Shown: positions 29,165 through 40,329 of the stretch, one piece after another
Numbering within the stretch: the first letter of the stretch is position 1
Layout: the number at the start of each line of letters is the position of its first letter
Source of the DNA: Incurvaria masculella
Lineage: Eukaryota; Arthropoda; Insecta; Lepidoptera; Incurvariidae
Direction: 5' to 3'
DNA: 64,000 bases
Assembly: GCA_946894095.1 (NCBI GenBank)
Contig: OX335655.1
Span: forward strand, 186,001-250,000
Made by a program: the position numbers and the translations under genes
The notes under the pieces: model-generated
Seen by the model: only the letters and a program-made list of their open reading frames with translations
What the model was told of the DNA's origin: nothing
Database searches by the model: none

Positions 29165-30406
29165 ATTCCGGGAGCCACGACATTTTTAGTCACTATAAGG
29201 CAACTGAATCTGGGTTCACAGGTTAGCGATGCTCAAAAATGTTCATGACCATTACGCATAAATGTGGCTCAATTTCGTCGAATTTCCTCTTTCAAAGCAT
29301 GGGTGGTTGCGAGGGTGGTTGAGGAATTGTTGGCCTTTGACTTCAAATGATACCATAAAAAGAAATCCAATGGTGTTAAATCACAAGATCTCTTTTTTTA
29401 GGTATTTTTGGTATACAATTATACGCTTAGACACGTCAAAAAAGATAAAAATAATATAAAATCGATGGAATTTTTACGTGTTTTACGTGTTAGTAATTGC
29501 ATTGTTTTACGGGCTGTATGTCATGTTTCCCTGTCTTGTCGAAACCATACTCCTTCCACATCAATATCATATAATTTAAGCAGATATAACTGTGTCAGAA
29601 TGAGTCACCGCTTGACCAGCCTCATTTTGGAAGAAGTATAGTTCAATAATGCCTCCAGCCCAAAATTCGCACCAAACAGTGACACGTTGTGGATGCATTT
29701 GTTTTTCGACAATCTCATGTGGGTTCTCTGAATCCCAAATGCGGCAATTCTGGCGATGAACAAGGCCATCAAGGTGAAAATGTGCTTCATCGCTTAGGAT
29801 GATTTTGCTCGAAAAATCAGCATCCATTTGTTGATGTTCAATAATCCATTCAACGAACTCTCTTCGCTGTGCATGGTCATTAGGCTTCAGTTCTTGTGTC
29901 AGTTGAACTTTGTAAGCATTGGAGACGCAGATCTTTACAGTGTATACGCTGTAGAGAGCTTCTTGAAATTTGCAATCTTGTCCACGACGTCGAATTGATG
30001 TTGCTGGACTTTCACCAACACTCTCACGCACTGCTTCGATATTGACATTTGAACTTATATGAAAAATAATTCTTTTTCATCTAAGCATTTGAACGGCTTG
30101 TTTTTGGACGACCTGAGTGTTTATCATCACTTATTGATCCAGAACTTTTCAACTCCCTGAATTTTTCAATTACTCTCTTCACGGTTGACGAAGTTTTCAA
30201 TATTACGACCATATTTTGTTTTAAATTTTCGAACTGTTGCCGCCAAACTTTTTTTTTTTTTAATATTGTTATACAATATTACGCTATACATATACGCTCC
30301 ATTTTTACTAACCCTAAACTGTCAGCTGTCAAATTGTTTTTTTTTTCAACACTTTATTGCACAAATGGCGCCAAATTAAAATCTTGCGTTAATTATGGGA
30401 CACCTT
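29165..30406 (-). pseudogene. Mariner-like (DDxD) transposase remnant
   Basis: Minus-strand segments in several frames: TVRKFKTKYGRN and ERVIEKF-like helix-turn-helix residues near 30130-30240; ESVGESPATSIRRRGQ, YKVQLTQELKPNDHAQRREF, IILSDEAHFHLDG (first catalytic Asp) and MHPQRVTVWCEFWAGGII in 30031-29576; then LTPLDFFLW near 29330-29350 (third Asp region). The middle, with the second catalytic Asp, is deleted and frames are shifted. One terminus, GTGTCCCATAATTAACGC on the minus strand, is visible at about 30389-30406. Dead copy. Bases 29165-29225 are a family D fragment at the left edge. Confidence 0.8.
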
Positions 30407-30407
30407 T

Positions 30408-30540
30408 GTAACTCCTAAATGCAACCAAAAATTGGATCAGTTTTAGTATTACCAAGCAAGTATGTACTGATACTTTCATGCAGCCATTTACATTATCAAA
30501 ATTTTTTTTAGTCACGATAACTACTTTTCAAGCGTATTAT
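30408..30540. repeat. Family D fragment
   Basis: AAATGCAACCAAAAATTGGA, ACCAAGCAAGTATGTACTGA and TTAGTCACGATAACTAC correspond to the middle of family D. It abuts the mariner-like remnant. Confidence 0.5.
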
Positions 30541-30837
30541 CTATTTATTTAGGTCGGCATTTATTTATGTATTTATGTATAGGTAATACCAACTAGGCAA
30601 CATCAACGTATCTCCGGCGACGTAAGCTGTCCAATCAAATCGAGACTCGCAGAGCCCTTTTACTGGTTTCTATGAATGTGGTAAGATGCGGTGAATTCCG
30701 TAGATGGTACCTTTAGATGTCCAAATCAATTGACATATTTTTTTACATGTTAGGTAAGTGCTTTCTTTTAATTAATTTGACTGAAAACATTCACCAATTT
30801 GTTTTAATTAACTAATATATTGAGCTTTGCCCAGAGT

Positions 30838-31193
30838 GGGCAGTCTGAGTTCTCACCTAAATTGGCGTTACGGCAAACCGATCAACTGGCGTTTTCTCCA
30901 AACTCCATACAAGTTTTTACTAGATATTCTGTGGTTTTACTTCTTCAAGCTGTCAAAGTCAAACGCTGACTTCCGATTTGTATAAAAACGCGGAGTGGAC
31001 GTAAACCGCAACGTCGACGTATTTACGGCAACGTTGAGTAAGCTGTCAAATCAAGCTCGGACTCGCAAATGTTAGTTCGCTTAACGCCCGCCGCGCGCGC
31101 TCTTCAATTTCTCCATACATTTGAAAACGCCAGTCGATCGGTTTGCCGTAACGCCAATTTAGGTGACAACTGAGACTACCGGCTCTGATCGTG
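30838..31193. mobile_element. Family C MITE, complete copy
   Basis: About 356 bp with long terminal inverted repeats: left TCTCACCTAAATTGGCGTTA and on to CTGGCGTTTTC; right GAAAACGCCAGTCGATCGG to ACAACTGAGACTACCGGCTC. It lacks coding. It is nearly identical to 32766-33123, 1.9 kb away, with roughly a dozen differences. Confidence 0.8.
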
Positions 31194-31374
31194 TTTTCGG
31201 AAAAATGGAAAAGCAGTTTTGCGAGGTACTCATAAACTCAAAAACTTATTGATGGAATCTTTAATAAAAATCATATTTCAAAAGCGCAGTCTATGTGCTA
31301 GAGAAATGACTGAACTTTTTTATGAATGCATTTTATAGTTTAAAAAAAATTGAAAAAAGAAGTAAACTCACTTT

Positions 31375-31455
31375 ACGCGCTCTTCAATTTCTCCATACAT
31401 TTGAAAACGCTAGTCGATCGGTTCGGCGTAAACGCCAATTTAGGTGACGAGTGGG
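31375..31455. repeat. Family C MITE, right-end fragment
   Basis: CGCGCTCTTCAATTTCTCC ... CGATCGGTTCGGCGTAAACG ... AATTTAGGTGACGAGTGG. Only the last 80 bases are present. Confidence 0.6.
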
Positions 31456-31717
31456 CCTAGAAGGTCTTGCTCGATCTTTCGTAGAAGTCCCAGTAGACAA
31501 TAGATTCCTATGATTGAATCAGTTTGAGTCCCCAATTTCCAAAGCCTGGCTCTATTTCGGGCTGGCGCTATCGGCCGGTCGATGTCCGCCTTCCTTACCG
31601 CCCACGCCGTTTGAGTTCAATAAACTTGTGTGTTCTCCCCAGTAATCGTTGAGTACTATTGCAGCTAAGTCTCTATGTAGGTACTCGCAGTATCGTTTTG
31701 CGGCCTTTAGTCGAATT

Positions 31718-32027
31718 ATTCCGGGTGGTCACGACATTTTTGGTCACAATAAGGTAAATGGCTGAATCTGGGTTCACATGGTTCACAGATTAGAGACCAA
31801 CTTTCTACTTGTTGTACAATTAATAGGTATCAATATGTCCAGATAATGCATATTCATCAGCAGGTACATACCAAGATCTATTTTGTATAGCCAATCCAGC
31901 TAACGCAACTATATGGCGCAGACAGACGACACATTTAGCTTTAGAGGGTTGGTCTTTATCCTGTGAACCTAGTTTCAGCCATTTACGTTATCGTTAAGAT
32001 TGTTGTCGCGACCTCCTAGTCTAAATG
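31718..32027. repeat. Family D foldback, internally deleted
   Basis: Left GGTGGTCACGACATTTTTGG ... CTGAATCTGGGTTCACATG, right TTTACGTTATCGTTAAGATT then GTCGCGACCTCC. The core is shortened relative to 40631-41169. Confidence 0.65.
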
Positions 32028-32127
32028 GATAAGACTAGATTACGCATGCTGGTCAGCTCATGGTTCGGGACCACGTCCCCTTCCCTGCTGCTAGTTGAGT
32101 TGGCTCCCACCGAAATTATTAAAGACT

Positions 32128-32365
32128 AGCTGAGGTACCCGGCTCCGCTCGGGCCAATGTCGTTGTGGACTTATGTCGGGCTGAATCTTTTCCTGAATGA
32201 GAAGGAGCCCGAAGGGCTGGTCCAGAAAGATGTAACTATCTACCAAATTCAATCAAAATAGGTTGAGCCAAAAAGGTGCGAACAATCTTCTGATTCGACC
32301 ACGGGTGATCGTGCACAGATTAGAAATGCGATAAGAAACATCAAAATCGTTTGATTTATAATATT
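32128..32365 (+). repeat. Family B repeat
   Basis: ACTAGCTGAGGTACCCGGCT, CGCTCGGGCCAATGTCG, ATGTCGGGCTGAATC, AGCCCGAAGGGCTGGTCC and AAATTCAATCAAAATAGGTTG. This is the most complete family B copy. A family F fragment (TTTTCATTGCCGCTTTAAT) follows at about 32455-32505. Confidence 0.65.
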
Positions 32366-32765
32366 AGTGGAAGGAATGCCGATACTTAATAAGGAGTGCC
32401 GCCAGAACCTCTTTGCACTGGCACGGATACATTGAAATTGATGGAAAATACGTACAATTTTCATTGCCGCTTTAATTATACTTCCTTCAATGAGATGGTA
32501 CCTATGTACATACCAACCTAGGTGATATCAAACCACGGCCAACCACAACATAAAACGATCACCCATCGGAAACCCTAATACGCCCAGAGATGTCATACGT
32601 AGATACTATCCACTTATAAATGTACTCGTACTATTCACTTTTATAAACCTACTTACCCACTACATACATACCCACGCGATCGACAACGACGAATCGAGCG
32701 TGCGAGGGTACGAGGCATTGACTCATCAGTTACGTAAGTCCAGAACATCCGTGACGAGGCAAGCC

Positions 32766-33123
32766 TGAGCCGGTAGTCTAAGTTGTCACCTAAATTGGCG
32801 TTACGGCAAACCGATCGACTGGCGTTTTCTCCAAACTCCATACAAGTTTTTACTAGATATTCTGTGGTTTTACTTCTTCAAGCTGTCAAAGTCAAACGCG
32901 GACTTCCGATTTGTATGAAAACGCGGAGTGGACGTAAACCGCAACGTCGACGTATTTACGGCAACGTTGAGTAAGCTGTCAAATCAAGCTCGGACTCGCA
33001 AATGTTAGTTCGCTTAACGCCCGCTGCGCGCGCTCTTAGATTTCTCCATACATTTGAAAACGCCAGTCGATCGGTTTGCCGTAACGCCAATTTAGGTGAC
33101 AACTGAGACTACCGGCTCTGATG
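32766..33123. mobile_element. Family C MITE, second complete copy
   Basis: GAGCCGGTAGTCTAAGTTGT to ACAACTGAGACTACCGGCTC; the roughly 60-bp ends are inverted repeats. The interior includes CCGCAACGTCGACGTATTTA. Confidence 0.8.
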
Positions 33124-33264
33124 ACTTGACACTCCAAGCGTTGGGAGATTCATGCAATGACGACCGACACCGTATCTCGCCTTATCGTACTCGTATCACA
33201 CGATATGGTAAGGACGTTAGTCGTGAAGGCATGTAGGTACGTTTTTCGAAGCAAATTGTTTGGT

Positions 33265-33305
33265 ATCTATGGCATTCCACCTTCAGAAGGTGGAATGCCA
33301 TAGAT
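33265..33305. repeat. Perfect 41-base palindrome (20-bp arms, 1-base centre)
   Basis: ATCTATGGCATTCCACCTTC, one A, then its exact reverse complement. It would form a strong hairpin. No copy elsewhere in the window was noticed. Confidence 0.9.
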
Positions 33306-34257
33306 GCCAGGAATTGGAAGAAATCCGACTAATCTTCAATGTCACTTACTAAAGTGCTGATTATCTTGTACTTTTATTGATTGCTAGTTTAGCAAGCTGC
33401 TAAGAAAAGCCCTAGCTTCATACGTGGCGATACGTGAAAAAGTCGCTCAGTCTCATATTCCATTTGTTCACACATTTATCTATTAGTGAAAACGTTTTTC
33501 AATTTAATCTTTCCTTTGACAACGACGACGCGACGAGCAACAGGGGCGTTTTTGTTTATCGCATTCGCAGGTTCCTAGTTAGGTATTGAGTGGAAGTGGC
33601 AGCCTTCACTTACCTGAGCCCTTTTCCAACAGTGGAATAGAATCCCGATGCTTTGAGCATTCGCGGCCTAATATGATGACGGGATGACAATGATGACGGG
33701 TAGATTCGAATCCAAAACCGGATTTAAATTTCTGGCCGGCCGACTAGGTACGACTACTGTCGTCGTCTACGGTTGGTGATGTCACTTATTAACGGTTGTT
33801 AACGGTCATCCTATCTGTGATACTCGCTTTGATTCGTTCGCTTTGGTTGGTGCCAGCAGAGTAATTATGTAGGCAGTATCAGCGTCTGTCGTGGATGATA
33901 TCATGCCAGACGTGGATACCCGTGGCACAGAATAAGTAATAGTGCTACGCCCCGTGGCTCCTATCGAAGCATATTGTTGCCACTCGGATGCGCAGCTCCT
34001 TTTATTTCATAACTAGCTTAGGTATCCGGCTTCGCTCGGCTCAATGGCGTTTTGTACTGATGTCGGGCTGAATCACGGCTGAATGTGTAATGATTTATTT
34101 CAAAGATACAGGTATGATATAATCGGAATAATAACGAAAAAGGATTGAAATATAACTAAAGATTAAAATATTCCTCCATCATCGGCGCAATTGGTAACGT
34201 GCCGAAGAAGGATGCCGCGTTCGCCCGCTGAATGGCTAGGCTGATCTTCTGCCTAAG
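33306..34257. other. Non-coding stretch
   Basis: Contains CACAGAATAAGTAATAGTGC at 33929 (the recurring CACAGAATAA motif) and a family B head at 34013-34078 (ACTAGCTTAGGTATCCGGCT). Otherwise featureless. Confidence 0.4.
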
Positions 34258-36500
34258 CTAACCGGGCGCACGTTTGTCCCCAGACGCCTCAATGAGCAAT
34301 CTACCAAGCTCTTTTACTAGATTTTTGGCGCCTGGGCTCCAAACTCCAAGAGTCTCCACAGAAAGGGGGCCGAGGAACTCGTAGTTCGATTTTGCTGAAC
34401 TGTACTTATTATGTTTTAAAAGTTCCGCCTTTGCCCGAGAAGAGCCCTCCACGTGGCTGGGGGCTGCGGTGTCTGCGCAAGTCGCGTCCCAGATCAGGGC
34501 TCTCCCCTCCTTCCACGGCAGAAGGTTGATGCCGTCCGGCCTCTTGCCATCGTCACGAAAGACTCCCGGCGGCTCTAGTCTGCTCGGAATATTGACGGAA
34601 GCAAGAGAGCGCCTGAAGATCTTGTTAACGCTGGCATGGCGAGAAAATCTGCCGGCGCTCCTGGAGCAGGACAGACCATGGTGCCCCAGCTCTCCCACTG
34701 TCGACCCGCAGCTGCATATATGCGGCTCGCAGACTTTGATTCCGAACCGGAGGCAGAATGCAATGCGTAGTGTTCCCTTGTCTAGGAGCGTTCCAAGATA
34801 TGGTGATGGGTACGCATGTAACCACGCACCAGACTCTGTCTCCTAGGTGGCCAGAATACGTGCTAGGTCGACAGTGGAACCATTCAGCAGGAGAACACTG
34901 TGAGTCCGCTTTAAAATTGGCTCGTCCCAAGCTCTTTGTGAACGTAATCGAGCTGGAATCGGTTCCAATGGGCACATGAAGCACATGATCTCAACATCAC
35001 CAAGTGATAGGCGTAAGACAGTATCCATGAGATCAGAGGTGCTGCGGGCGGAAAATAAGAAGGCGGGCAGAACGATGCCCCTGATCATGCGAATACCTGA
35101 ACCACCTGATCTTACTGGTAGAGTGATCTGAGACCAAGACGAATCGTTTACATTTTCATTTACGTTTAAAATCTTATTCAAAAATTCATTTAAATGTACA
35201 TCCAAAACAGAAGTTTTGTCTAAGTATGACCATAAAGGAAATATCCTAAGTAGATATATAAATTTATGGATAAAATAACAGTGTCTAAGAAGAAAAAAAG
35301 CCATGTGAGGGGTTATGTTCAATAAACGGTTTAAAAACTTAACTAAAGTTTCCTCTTTCTGAATTAGAACTGCATCAAACATATCAATCAAAAGTGGAGA
35401 ACCGAGAAGGACGAGATCTTTCTTGCTAGTTACTGATATGTCTGTTGCAATTTTACCAACATCCTCCATTATCTCACATTTCCTAGTTGCCGAAACTGAT
35501 AGGAAGAAAAAAATTTCACATTTTGTATGTTTAAATCGAGGCCGATTTCGCTAAAACTTGCTTTTAAATTGGCCAAATCACGTAAAACAGGTTCAGCTTT
35601 TCCACTAAGCACCCCGTCGTCCAAATACCACATGTTCAAATCGGAGCGTAATTCATTCACTATAGGCTGAATTCCAAGACTGAAGAGGCCAGGTCCGAGC
35701 GGATCACCCTGCTGGCAACCTGTGGCAGATATTATTGGGTCGTGTTCGTTGAATATTAAGTTGCTGGGAGATTCATAGCTCTGCCAAACGTAAGGGTAGA
35801 TGGAATTTGCGTGTTCCTTCACTTATTTTAGCATGCACGCTCGGTCTAAGAAGTTGAAGTCGTTCTTCACGTCGACTTTGATCAGTATTTCAGACTTATC
35901 GCTCTTCGCAATGAAAGTGCGAGCAGCGTGCACGATTGCTTCGCAGCCCCCGTTGGTCCCGAATCCTAATTGTTTGGGTCGTAGTCTGGAACTGACATCT
36001 GCCGAAATGCCTTTACAAGCTATTTTTGAGACAATTTGTCTCAGCGTGCACCCAACGGCTATTGGCCATATACCTCCGTCTTTTTTCTTAAGGGCACATA
36101 AGCTTGTACCGTAGATGTAGGGTGTAAATTCTGGCACGACTTTGCCTGCAAGCATTAGATTAGTAAGTGTTGTCAATTCAGCGAGCAGGGCTCTTGCTAC
36201 TCTCCGTTGGATTGGTTAAGCAGGTCCTTAAGGTGTTGTGGGCGGAGCCCATCGTAGCCTCCCACTGATCCATTGGGAAAGGATAATGTAGCTTCTAATG
36301 CATCGTCGCTCAAAGCCACTAGATGGTCGCTTTCTTCAGACGGGGGATCGGGAAGAGGTGACATTGGGCTCGCTGGGTGTTTATTTTTCAATATATTTAA
36401 TGTATTTTCGGCCATTACATCATCAGAGGCGAGCAGTCTCACAGCACTGCGTAGATCTCCGTCGGCTACTTTGGCTTCAACCTTTTTGGATGAATGATAT
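34258..36500 (-). pseudogene. LINE reverse transcriptase with a restriction-like endonuclease C-terminus, broken
   Basis: Read on the minus strand from 36500. Upstream block SVGGYDGLRPQHLKDLLNQ; RT palm YIYGTSLCALKKKDGGIWPI, LRPKQLGFGTNGGCEAIVHA and ILIKVDVKNDFN; then GCQQGDPLGPGLFSL and the catalytic WYLDDG. A C-terminal segment has a CSCG...HHGLSC zinc-like cluster preceded by VCEPHIC, followed by GRFSRHASVN, LEPPG, KRPDGINLLPW and WDATCADT. The RPD...D arrangement after a Cys/His cluster resembles the restriction-like endonuclease of R2-type LINEs. Defects: an in-frame TAA at 35825-35823, a stop near 36197 and frame changes near 35469 and 34850. The clade is inferred, not aligned. Confidence 0.82.
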
Positions 36501-36600
36501 CCTAGATATATAGTAACCCAAATGGCTGGTCCAAAAGGCTAGTCGACGACATACCTACGAAATTTGATTAAAATCAGGAACGCATCCAAATATTGCCATT
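36500..36600 (+). repeat. Family B fragment
   Basis: CCCAAATGGCTGGTCCAAAA and AAATTTGATTAAAATCAGG follow the 3' half of family B. Confidence 0.45.
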
Positions 36601-36775
36601 CATAAATTCACTGGAATGAATGTACGGAGCGCATCAGCATCACCCTCGGCGCTACAGTTCGCAGTACTGGCATTTGCAAGGAAATCGTATGTGGGTCAAA
36701 GTCCAATGTGTGCGTCTACCTAGGGTGATGCCGTTTCCATGAAATCCTTAATTGTAAAACATTGAAATCGATGTC

Positions 36776-36952
36776 TTTAGTCAGTCAGCGTGTTTGCGTC
36801 CACTGCTGGATATACGCCTCTCCAATTTTCTTCCAGTCCTCCCGGCACTCAGCGGTACGGAACCACTGCTTTCCGCCGACGCACTTGATGTCGTCGTCCC
36901 GCCTGGCGGGTTGTCTTCCCACACTCCGTTTTCCTGTCCATGGTCGCCAGTG
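36776..36952 (-). pseudogene. LINE C-terminal fragment (RTE/jockey-like ORF end)
   Basis: Minus strand encodes TGKRSVGRQPARRDDDIKC, then AECREDWKKIGEAYIQQWTQ before a stop. The TGKRSxGRPxxRWxDDI and DRxxWRxxxEAYxQQW patterns are the usual C-terminus of a very common insect LINE class. Only about 55 codons remain. Confidence 0.7.
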
Positions 36953-36962
36953 TAGGACAAGT

Positions 36963-37040
36963 TACTTGGACTTCTTCAAGCTGTCAAAGTCAAACCCGGA
37001 CTTCCGATTTGTGAACTCAGACTAACCACTCTGAGCTTAA
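36963..37040 (+). repeat. Family C fragment
   Basis: GGACTTCTTCAAGCTGTCAAAG then ACCCGGACTTCCGATTTGT as in the middle of family C, followed by ACTCAGACTAACCACTCTG. Confidence 0.5.
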
Positions 37041-37084
37041 TTTGACAACTTACGCATCGTCATAATATAATTATTATATTATAA

Positions 37085-37245
37085 ACATATAATTATTTCT
37101 TGGAAACCATTGACAATGGATGCATAGTTCCTTAGCAAAAGTTGTTTAAAATAAAGGAAAGGTTTACTATTTTTTCTTAAAATGTCAAATAAAATCGCAT
37201 ACCTACTTTTTTAGCAAGAGTAGTTCTATTTCAGATACTGAAACT
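37085..37245 (+). repeat. Family G repeat, diverged copy
   Basis: TTTCTTGGAAACCATTGACA, GCATAGTTCC, CAAAAGTTGTTTAAAATA and GTAGTTCTATTTCAGATACT. Same order as 24355-24605 with the end missing. Confidence 0.65.
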
Positions 37246-37367
37246 ATGATGACGATGATGATACATAACTAAAAAAAACAGCTATATAAATTAATTTGCA
37301 TTTCAGCGACATCTAAATTTGAAGCATTGTAATCAGATTTTAAAAATAATCTGAAAAAGTATTGGTC

Positions 37368-37475
37368 GTGACATTCGTCGGAAGCAGGATTCGAACCTGC
37401 GACCTTTGGATTACACGTCCACTGCTTTCTTGGTTAGAGCAGTGGACATGTAATCCAAAGGTCGCAGGCAGCGTA
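37368..37475. repeat. Head-to-head tRNA-like (SINE-type) inverted repeat
   Basis: On the minus strand GGTCGCAGGTTCGAATCCTG is a typical T-arm (GGTTCGAATCC, B-box). The preceding GCAGTGGACGTGTAATCC resembles an anticodon arm. The plus strand immediately after carries TTGGTTAGAGCAGTGGACAT (D-arm-like, A-box side) and TGTAATCCAAAGGTCGCAGG. So two tRNA-like halves face each other, forming a hairpin of about 45 bp. No complete tRNA cloverleaf can be built, so I call a tRNA-derived SINE remnant rather than a tRNA gene. Confidence 0.55.
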
Positions 37476-37500
37476 AACGACAACATCAACGTATATATTA

Positions 37501-38793
37501 CTATGATCAAAAAGTTCCGGGAATTAATAAATAAAAAAAAATTGTGTTAATTTTCGGATACATTTATTTTATCACCTTCAAAATAACAACCGTCTGAAGC
37601 GATGCACATTCCAAACACTTTTGATAGTCCGGTGAAGGAATGGCTTTCAATGCCTTCGTCGCATTTTCTTTTATTTCATCGATGCTCGAAAATCTCTTTC
37701 CACGAAGGGGTAATTTAAGTTTTGAGAACAGGAAAAAGTCACATGGTGCCATATCCGGAGAATACGGTGCCTGTTGGATTGTATTTACAGTATGTTTGGT
37801 CAAATAATCGGTCACGATGCGCGCTTTGTGAGACGGAGCATTGTCATGATGCAAGATCCATGAGTTGTTTTGCCACAATTCCGGTCGTTTTCTACGCACA
37901 GCATCTCTCAAACGCTTAATTACGGCCAGGTAGTAGGTACTCCTTATTGACTGTTTGACCAGTAGGCACGTACTCATAATGAACAACGCCGCGATAATCA
38001 AAGAAAACAGTGAGCATTACCTTTATTTTTGATCGGCTTTGACGCGCTTTCTTCGGTTTTGGTTCATTTTTGTAGCGCCACTCTGATAATTGTTGGGTAG
38101 TTAGAACATCATATTCGTAAACCCACGTTTCGTCACCAGTAATTATGCGTTGCATCATGTTAGGGTCATTCGTTACCTCAGAAATCATCTGCTGGGCCAC
38201 TGTCTTACGGTACTGTTTTTGTACGAAGTTCAGGTCTTTTGGCACAAGTCGTGCTGCAACGCGTTTCATGCCCAAAATATCCACCACAATATGCTGTGCC
38301 GATCCATACGCGATTTTGAGCTCACCAGCTATCTCTCTGAGGCTTGCATGACGATTTTCGAGTACGATTTCTTGAACTTGTTCGACGTTATCATCGGTAG
38401 TTGATGTTGAAGGGCGTCCACGACGAGGTGCATTGTCAACTTCTTTGAGACAATTTTTGAACGACGAATACCACTCGTATACTCTTGTTTTTGAGAGAGC
38501 AGAGTCCCCGTAGGCTTTTTGTAGAATTTTGAATGCATCAGCACAAGAAATTTCGTTGGAAACACAAAACTTCAAACAAATTCTTTGTTCAATATTTTTT
38601 TCCATTTTGAAATGCGACGAACTTCAAAAACTTGATTGATATAAACAGACGCCAAACAATTAGTAATGACATTTAATATTTGAAATTTGGCCGGAGTGTC
38701 AGGGAAAGGTGTACCAACGTAAGAAAAAAAAAATTCGAATCGGTAAAGCGTTCTAAATTCAAACTACAAATTCCCGGAACTTATTGATCATAG
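37501..38793 (-). mobile_element. Mariner element, nearly full-length, frameshifted
   Basis: Left end CTATGATCAAAAAGTTCCGG and right end (minus strand) CTATGATCAATAAGTTCCGG are near-identical inverted repeats of about 25 bp; TA precedes the left end. About 1.29 kb, the normal mariner size. Confidence 0.85.
37547..38605 (-). pseudogene. Mariner transposase (D34D) with small frameshifts
   Basis: Starts MEKNIEQRICLKFCVSNEIS at 38605. Helix-turn-helix region, RRGRPSTSTTDDNVEQV hook and ITGDETWVYEYD (first Asp) are in the first frame to about 37945. There a 4-base duplication (TACC-like, in GAGTACCTACTACCTGG) shifts the frame; the second frame holds YYLAVIKRLRDAVRRKRPEL, HHDNAPSHKA (second Asp) and YSPDMAPCDFFLF (third Asp, exactly 34 residues later). 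A deletion near KCLE shifts again, so the last residues (ASDGCYFEGDKIN) lie in a third frame ending at 37547. It is from a different mariner subfamily than the copy at 16068. Inactive as it stands. Confidence 0.92.
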
Positions 38794-40329
38794 TGTATAT
38801 TCAAATTAATAAATGCGCGAGAGCGGCTTGAGCGGCGCGGCGGTGCGCGGCAGAGAGTGCGGGGAGAGGCTCCGCGTAGCCTGAAATAATCTATTCTACC
38901 ACTATTAGTTATTCTGTGATTCTACTTCGTTCCCACTCTGACGCTGCGAACCGAATAAATCCATAGCCCGGCGGATTCCTGCCACCGACCGCATAAAATA
39001 ATAATCTATACTAATAATAAATCTGTAAGGGGTGTTCATGGAGTAAGTTGCTTTGTTTTCTAAGATACTTCGTTTGTAGACTTTATGTATGATACTAAAA
39101 CTAAATTGACGATTTTTTTATAAATCAGTTCCGTATGTATGTATGTATGTATCTATGTATTTATGTTCCTCCATAACTCTTAAACCGATTATCCGAATTA
39201 GATGAAACTTAGTACACGTACATTTAACTACCCGGGAATTAGGATAGGCTAAATATAATTTAGTTCCGCTTACGCTAAGATGTGGCTGTCATGCAAACTA
39301 TAATGCTCTGCACGGCTCGGCGGGAGGGCGGCGGCTGGAGGGGGGGGGGGGCGGCAGCGGCACTTACTTTCACTAATTGTACCGAAGTACGGCTTGGTAT
39401 TTCCCGCAACTTTAGGACTACTTGGCATCACGCTAAATCGCTAAAGGTGCGACCAATGGATTAAAATACTTGACGTATCGTGGGCTTTATGGGGCTAAGA
39501 TAATCACCATCCTCTCCTGATGATCGTAAGAACTCGTTACATTAGGCACACGTTACACAGCAACAAGCGAAACTGACAGGTTGGATCTGCCTGTCTGGTG
39601 CGGACGAATATCCAATAACAAGTGCGTGGTCACTCCGCATGTCCCCCACCAGTAAGACTTTTCAAACCTGCCCAGGTGTGACAACTTGACATACTCGATT
39701 CTTATTGGTCGCTAGCATGTCATTCGGTGGCAACACCAGCGTTTCCTCTTGGTAGCGCCATCCGTCTTGGTTAAAACGCACATTGAAAACAAGATCATAA
39801 ACAATGCTAGAACCGAAACCTTCCAGTATTCCAGTATTATGAAATGAAAACGAACTTCCGTCATAAATCAAACCATGAACTAAAATGATTATCGATCACT
39901 GCGACATACTTATTACTTTGGAAGCAATTACTCGATTTAGATGCAGATTGTACCTACATCTAGTCTGATTCTACTCAAAACTTATAGGCTACATAATATA
40001 ACGCTTTGTTACCAGAGGGGTGAGTAGTGAGTGTTAAATTCTTCTAACTTGCGAACCACTTACCCGATTTATATGCGTATTTTATCAACGTATAGCATCT
40101 CTGGAAGCAGTCAGGCTCGGTATGGGTTACCGTTTTCGATGTTGAGGCTGGCTGTGGGTTAGAGTCCACGCAAAACTTACCTACGTTACACTATACTTAC
40201 TTACTAGGTAAGCAATGAAGCAGTGCAAGTGCAGAAAGGTTCTGCGGCAAATGTTTTTTTTTTCAATAGCCATCAAATGTCAACGAAGCTCTAAATGGGA
40301 ATTATTTGATGTTTCTCATTAAATCTTGC
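38794..40329. other. Non-coding stretch with CG patches and a GTAT microsatellite
   Basis: CG patch 38820-38880 followed by TTATTCTGTG at 38925 (the CACAGAATAA motif inverted). (GTAT)n at 39132-39150 within a retroposon-like tail (CCATAACTCTTAAACCGATT). G-rich run at 39338-39360. From 39470 to 40329 nothing is recognised. Confidence 0.4.

Noticed and set aside
37368..37475. Functional tRNA gene
   Set aside because: T-arm and anticodon-like arm lie in one orientation and the D-arm-like part in the other; no complete cloverleaf with acceptor pairing.
39662..39871. 69-codon minus-strand frame
   Set aside because: No recognisable motif, and the region includes GGTAGCGCCATCCG-type sequence common in non-coding lepidopteran DNA.
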